Assembly: GCF_018417635.1 (NCBI RefSeq)
Contig: NZ_CP071007.1
Coordinates: 5,736,741 to 5,800,740 of the forward strand
Reading direction: 5' to 3'
Origin: Pseudomonas sp. SORT22
GTDB lineage: Bacteria > Pseudomonadota > Gammaproteobacteria > Pseudomonadales > Pseudomonadaceae
Length of the DNA stretch: 64,000 nucleotides
The position numbers and the translations under genes are program-made. The notes beneath the pieces are model-generated. The model had not been told where the DNA came from, made no database searches, and was given only the letters and a program-made list of their open reading frames with translations. Numbering within the stretch: position 1 is the stretch's first letter; every line of letters begins with the position of its first letter. Shown one piece after another: positions 60,032 through 64,000 of this stretch.

Positions 60032-60378
60032 TTAACTTTTTTCCCAGGGACGTCTTGTCCCAAATCACAGCAGAAATCGTTGCTGCATTAGAAAATGGCA
60101 ACCGGAATGACCTTATGTCGGAAACTTCCGAAGGGGTACTTGGTTCGTACGGAGGAAGAGTGGCAGCCGCTCAAATATCAATGTGACATTACGGTGCTGA
60201 TTGTTTAGGATGGCAGCAGGAAGGTCAATACTTTGGCATAAACTTAATAGCCAACAGTTATCGACAATATATTGACGTCAAAAGCACCAAACATACTATT
60301 GAAACATTCCATCAGAAAGCGGCAATTCAGCGCCGGCTGGCATGGAAGCCAAATTGAACGGGTAGCCCGGAGAGTCCA
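60032..60378. other. Divergent intergenic region lapE / lapA
   Basis: 347 bases with no gene. The lapE-proximal half holds nothing I can name beyond AT/GC-mixed sequence. The lapA-proximal half, from 60240, is AT-rich and contains a FleQ-box-like site and a plausible sigma-70 promoter (separate entry). The lapA ribosome binding site is GGAGAG, five bases before the ATG. Confidence 0.5.
60263..60299 (+). promoter_or_regulatory. FleQ-box-like site overlapping a lapA promoter
   Basis: GACAATATATTGAC (60263-60276) matches 12 of 14 positions of the published FleQ consensus GTCaNTAAAtTGAC. A -35-like TTGACG (60272-60277), a 16-base spacer and a -10-like TACTAT (60294-60299) overlap and follow it. 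The start would be near 60306, leaving a leader of about 70 bases. FleQ with c-di-GMP is known to control lapA in P. putida; this exact site is inferred. Confidence 0.45.
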
Positions 60379-63300
60379 ATGAGCAGTGTTGTTGCCATCG
60401 TCAAAAGCATTGTTGGCCAAGTAATCGCCGTATCCCCAGAAGGGATTCAACGTGTACTCATCGAAGGTGACCGCCTGTTCGCTGGCGAGCAGGTGCTCAC
60501 TGGCCTGGCCGGCGCCGTCACCCTGGAGCTGGCCGACGGCCGCACCCTGGACCTGGGCCGTGACACCCAATGGAGTGCCGAGGCCCCGGACAGCAGCACT
60601 GACCTGGCGGCAGCAACCGCCCAGGCTGCGCCTTCGGTCGAAGAGCTGCAGCAGGCCATCGCCGCCGGCGCTGACCCGACCACCGAACTCGAAGCCACCG
60701 CAGCAGGCCCGTCGGCCGCCGGTAGCGGCGGCGCGGCCGGTGGTGGCCATAGCTTCGTCATGCTCGACGCCACGGCAGGCTCGGTCGACCCGACCATTGG
60801 CTTCCCGACCGGCCCGATCGGCTTTGCCACCGGCGCTGCGACCCAGGAACTGGGCGGCCTGGACGATGCCAACAACCCCAACACCACCACGCCTACGCGC
60901 GAATCCGGCCTGAGCCTGAGTGCCACGCCGTCGATCACCGAGGCGGGTGGCGTAATTATCTACACCGCCACCCTGGGCCAGCCACCGCTGACCGACCTGA
61001 CCGTGACCCTGTCCAACGGCCAGGTCATCGTCATCAGCGCCGGGCAGACCACCGGCAGCGTCAGCGTGACCATCCCGCCGAACGACACCGTGTACCTGGA
61101 CGGCAGTGAAATCTCCGCGACCATCACCGGCACCACCGGCGGCGCGGGCCTGATCATCACCCCGGACACCACCCCGGCAGTGACCCAGATCACCGACACC
61201 ATCGACACCACCACGGTCAGCCTGACGGCCAACCCGAGTGTCACCGAAGGCGGCGTGATCACCTACACCGCCACCCTGACCAACCCGGCGCAGACGCCGG
61301 TGACCGTCACCCTGTCCAACGGCAGCACCATCACCATCGGCGCCGGCCAGACCACCGGCACCGTTGATGTGCAGACGCCGCCGAACGACGTCTACAACAA
61401 CGGCAGCAGCGTCAGCACCACCATCACTGGCGCCACTGGTGGCAACTTCGAGAACCTGGTACCGAACCCGAACCCGGCGGTCACCACCATCACCGACTCG
61501 ATCGATGACACCGGCCTGAGCCTGAACGCCACCGGCAGCGTCGCCGAAGGCGGCTCGATCATCTACACCGCGACGCTGACCAACCCGGCCGGCACCCCGG
61601 TGACCGTGACCCTGAGCAACGGCGCGGTGATCACCATCGCCGCCGGCCAGACCGAAGGCAGCGTCGCCGTGCCGGCGCCGAGCGATGACGTGTATGTCGA
61701 TGCCGGCAACGTCAGCGTCAGCATCGACAAGGTCGATGGCGGCAACTTCGAAAACCTGGTGGTCAGCAACCAGCCGGCGGTCACCGAAGTTACCGACACC
61801 ATCGATACGTCGACTGTCACCCTGACCGCGAACAGCAGTGTTGCTGAAGGCGGCGTGGTTACTTACACCGCTTCGGTTACTGCGCCGGTGACTGGCTCTG
61901 CGCTGGTTATTACTCTGGCCAATGGTCAGCAGATCACTATTCCTGTTGGTCAGAGCACTGGCTCGGTTGAGTTTGTTGCGCCGAACAACGTGCACACTAC
62001 CAATCCGGACCTGACCAACAGCATCACCGGCACCACCGGTGGTAACTACGAGAAGCTGGACACTGCCGGTAATCCGGTGACCACCGTTACTGATGGTCCA
62101 GGTACTGACGACACTACCGGTCTTAAACTGACCGCTACTGGCTCGGTTGCTGAAGGTGGTTCGATTGTTTATACCGCCACGCTGACCAACCCGGCTGGCA
62201 CCGAAATGAAGGTGACCCTGAGCAATGGTGAAGTGATCACCATTGCTGCGGGGCAGACTGAAGGCAGCATTACCGTTGCTGCGCCTGCCGATGATGTCTA
62301 CATCGACGCCGGTGAAGTCAGCGTCACTGTTAGCGGCACCACTGGCGGCGACTTCGAGAAAGTTGCTGTAGATGGCACTCCGGCTGTAACGCAAGTTACT
62401 GACACCATTGATACTTCGACTGTCACTTTGACAGCGAACAGCAGTGTTGCTGAAGGCGGCGTAATTACTTACACCGCTTCGGTGACTGCGCCGGTTACCG
62501 GTTCTGCGCTGGTTATTACTTTGGCCAATGGTCAGCAGATCACTATTCCTGTTGGTCAGAGCACTGGTTCGGTTGAGTTTGTTGCGCCGAACAACGTGCA
62601 CACCACCAACCCGGACCTGACCAACAGCATCACCGGCACCACCGGCGGTAACTACGAGAAGCTGGATACCGCTGGTAATCCGGTAACTACCGTTACTGAT
62701 GGCCCAGGTACTGACGACACTACCGGCCTGAAACTCACCGCGACTGGCTCGGTTGAAGAAGGTGGTTCGATTGTTTACACCGCCACGCTGACCAACCCGG
62801 CGGGCACCGAAATGAAGGTCACCCTGAGCAATGGTGAAGTCATCACCATCGCGGCAGGTCAAACCGAAGGCAGCATCACTGTTCCAGCTCCAGAAGACGA
62901 CGTGTACGTCGATGCCGGTGAAGTCAGCGTGACCGTGACCGGTACCACCGGCGGCGACTTCGAGAAGCTGGCTGTGGATAACACTCCAGCCGTCACCGAA
63001 GTGACTGACACCATCGATACTTCGACTGTCACTCTGACCGCTACCCCAAGCGTCACCGAAGGCGGTGTCGTCACCTATACCGCTTCGGTCACTGCGCCAG
63101 TGACCGGCTCTGCGTTGGTGATCAACCTGGCCAACGGCCAACAGATCACTATCCCGGTCGGCCAAAGCTCCGGCACCGTGGACTTCGTTGCCCCAAACAA
63201 CGTGCACACCACCAACCCGGACCTGACCAACAGCATCACCGGCACCACCGGTGGTAACTACGAGAAGCTGGACACTGCGGGCAACCCAGTGACCACCGTC

Positions 63301-64000
63301 ACCGACGGTCCAGGTACTGACGACACTACCGGCCTGAAGCTGACCGCCACCGGCTCCGTCGCTGAAGGCGGCGAGATCGTCTACACCGCCACGCTGACCA
63401 ACCCGGCTGGCACCGAAATGAAGGTCACTCTGAGCAACGGTGAAGTGATCACCATCGCCAAGGGTCAGACCGAAGGCAGCATCACTGTTCCGGCTCCTGA
63501 AGACGATGTGTACGTCGATGCCGGTGAAGTCAGTGTCACCGTGACCGGTACTACTGGCGGCGACTTCGAGAAGCTGGCTGTGGATAACACCCCTGCTGTT
63601 ACCGAAGTCACCGACACCATCGACACTTCGACCGTCACCCTGACCGCTACCCCAAGCGTCACTGAAGGCGGCGTGGTTACCTATACCGCCTCGGTTACTG
63701 CTCCAGTGACCGGCTCTGCGTTGGTGATCAACCTGGCCAACGGCCAACAGATCACCATCCCAGTCGGCCAAAGCTCCGGTACCGTGGACTTCGTTGCACC
63801 AAACAACGTGCACACCACTAACCCGGACCTGACCAACAGCATCACCGGTACCACTGGTGGTAACTACGAGAAACTGGATACCGCTGGTAATCCGGTAACT
63901 ACCGTTACTGATGGCCCAGGCACCGATGACACTACCGGTCTGAAACTCACCGCGACGGGCTCGGTTGAAGAAGGCGGTTCGATTGTTTACACCGCCACGC
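60379..64000 (+). CDS. lapA: LapA-type giant surface adhesin, N-terminal part (runs off right edge)
   Basis: The first 1207 codons of a large repeat adhesin exported by LapEBC. Residues 1 to about 125 are the outer-membrane retention module ('MSSVVAIVKSIVGQVIAVSP', 'AVTLELADGRTLDLGRDTQW'). It carries the LapG protease motif TAAG at residues 107-110. A glycine-rich linker leads to Ig-like repeats from about residue 175. Three roughly 100-residue units come first, then pairs of such units repeating every 202 residues. There is no N-terminal signal peptide, as expected for type 1 secretion, whose signal would be at the unseen C-terminus. It mediates biofilm attachment. Confidence 0.94.
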   Translation, partial: MSSVVAIVKSIVGQVIAVSPEGIQRVLIEGDRLFAGEQVLTGLAGAVTLELADGRTLDLGRDTQWSAEAPDSSTDLAAATAQAAPSVEELQQAIAAGADPTTELEATAAGPSAAGSGGAAGGGHSFVMLDATAGSVDPTIGFPTGPIGFATGAATQELGGLDDANNPNTTTPTRESGLSLSATPSITEAGGVIIYTATLGQPPLTDLTVTLSNGQVIVISAGQTTGSVSVTIPPNDTVYLDGSEISATITGTTGGAGLIITPDTTPAVTQITDTIDTTTVSLTANPSVTEGGVITYTATLTNPAQTPVTVTLSNGSTITIGAGQTTGTVDVQTPPNDVYNNGSSVSTTITGATGGNFENLVPNPNPAVTTITDSIDDTGLSLNATGSVAEGGSIIYTATLTNPAGTPVTVTLSNGAVITIAAGQTEGSVAVPAPSDDVYVDAGNVSVSIDKVDGGNFENLVVSNQPAVTEVTDTIDTSTVTLTANSSVAEGGVVTYTASVTAPVTGSALVITLANGQQITIPVGQSTGSVEFVAPNNVHTTNPDLTNSITGTTGGNYEKLDTAGNPVTTVTDGPGTDDTTGLKLTATGSVAEGGSIVYTATLTNPAGTEMKVTLSNGEVITIAAGQTEGSITVAAPADDVYIDAGEVSVTVSGTTGGDFEKVAVDGTPAVTQVTDTIDTSTVTLTANSSVAEGGVITYTASVTAPVTGSALVITLANGQQITIPVGQSTGSVEFVAPNNVHTTNPDLTNSITGTTGGNYEKLDTAGNPVTTVTDGPGTDDTTGLKLTATGSVEEGGSIVYTATLTNPAGTEMKVTLSNGEVITIAAGQTEGSITVPAPEDDVYVDAGEVSVTVTGTTGGDFEKLAVDNTPAVTEVTDTIDTSTVTLTATPSVTEGGVVTYTASVTAPVTGSALVINLANGQQITIPVGQSSGTVDFVAPNNVHTTNPDLTNSITGTTGGNYEKLDTAGNPVTTVTDGPGTDDTTGLKLTATGSVAEGGEIVYTATLTNPAGTEMKVTLSNGEVITIAKGQTEGSITVPAPEDDVYVDAGEVSVTVTGTTGGDFEKLAVDNTPAVTEVTDTIDTSTVTLTATPSVTEGGVVTYTASVTAPVTGSALVINLANGQQITIPVGQSSGTVDFVAPNNVHTTNPDLTNSITGTTGGNYEKLDTAGNPVTTVTDGPGTDDTTGLKLTATGSVEEGGSIVYTAT
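60697..60708 (+). other. LapG cleavage motif in LapA
   Basis: Codons for Thr-Ala-Ala-Gly at residues 107-110, the same motif and position as the LapG cut site of P. fluorescens LapA (between the two Ala). The surrounding 'TTELEATAAGPSAAGSGG' is flexible. Cleavage would free the adhesin when c-di-GMP falls. Confidence 0.85.
61801..64000 (+). repeat. 606-bp tandem repeats in lapA
   Basis: Unit starts at 61801, 62407, 63013 and 63619, an exact 606-base period (202 residues), with three full copies and one cut by the window edge. Each copy has an A half ('IDTSTVTLTA...SVTAPVTGSALVI') and a B half ('LKLTATGSV.EGG..VYTATLTNPAG'). Earlier 300-base units begin at 61201 and 61501. Copies differ mostly at synonymous sites. 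Confidence 0.95.

Noticed and set aside
60244..63813. A 1189-codon open frame on the minus strand opposite lapA
   Set aside because: It is a mirror of the repetitive adhesin gene. Its composition (Gly/Asp/Arg/His-rich) follows from the antisense of Thr/Val/Gly codons, it has no family match, and the plus strand clearly encodes LapA.
61801..64000. Regular repeats considered as a CRISPR array
   Set aside because: The period is 606 bases, the whole unit is coding and in frame, and there are no short repeats with unique spacers.

Overview
The window looks like a chromosomal segment of a Pseudomonas, most likely of the P. putida / P. fluorescens group. The grounds are GC-rich coding with strong C/G third-position preference, many inverted REP-like elements built on a 'GCGGGGCAAGCCCGCTCCTAC' theme (split here over arms, see repeat entries), the sulfate-transport order oscA-sbp-cysT-cysW-cysA next to a GGDEF/EAL protein and desA (the order known from P. 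aeruginosa PA0284-PA0280/PA0285/PA0286), gabD/gabT, and a lapA-type giant adhesin next to its lapE-lapB-lapC type 1 secretion genes. I see no prophage, insertion sequence or CRISPR array.

Layout. 0-7.7 kb: small housekeeping or unknown genes (solute-binding protein, DUF523, 2OG-Fe oxygenase, DUF2059, alpha/beta hydrolase, thioredoxin-like membrane protein, acetyltransferase) and a penicillin/AHL-acylase family enzyme. 7.8-25.4 kb: a sulfur-acquisition region. It holds a four-gene polar amino-acid ABC transporter, metQ, a short sigma-54 activator without a DNA-binding domain, a serine hydrolase, a dedicated tonB-exbB-exbD operon, a TonB-dependent receptor divergent from a LysR regulator, a cytosolic sulfatase-superfamily enzyme, and the sulfate importer oscA-sbp-cysTWA. 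25.6-34.3 kb: GGDEF/EAL, fatty-acid desaturase, PAS-GGDEF, a HDOD protein with a degenerate receiver, and gabT/gabD. 34.5 kb: tRNA-Arg(CCG). 34.8-44 kb: a second TonB receptor, a DUF3857/transglutaminase protein, two tandem zinc-ribbon membrane proteins, a CBS protein, DUF2789, YbaK, and an NfeD-slipin pair. 44-49 kb: a five-gene MarR/FUSC/DUF1656/HlyD/OprM-type efflux operon with 4-base overlaps throughout. 49-55 kb: a Sel1-type protein, a WYL regulator and a tauDABC-like operon. 55-64 kb: lapC, lapB and lapE on the minus strand and the start of lapA on the plus strand, running off the right edge inside 606-bp repeats.

How they may work together. The most coherent theme is scavenging of organic and inorganic sulfur under sulfate limitation. 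An AT-rich promoter element, read on the minus strand as TGCA(A/C)TAAAG(G/A)TATTTAAA, lies about 140 bases upstream of both the amino-acid ABC operon (10.9 kb) and the tau-like operon (55.0 kb). Weaker versions precede the TonB receptor and metQ. Perfect AT-rich inverted repeats precede oscA and the receptor. I infer a shared sulfur-starvation regulator (CysB-type is the obvious candidate); this is not proven by sequence alone. The second theme is c-di-GMP and biofilm control. Two GGDEF-containing proteins sit in the same segment as the LapA adhesin, and the lapA upstream region carries a 12/14 match to the FleQ box overlapping a plausible -35 element. The LapD/LapG control pair expected for this adhesin is not in the window and probably lies beyond the right edge.
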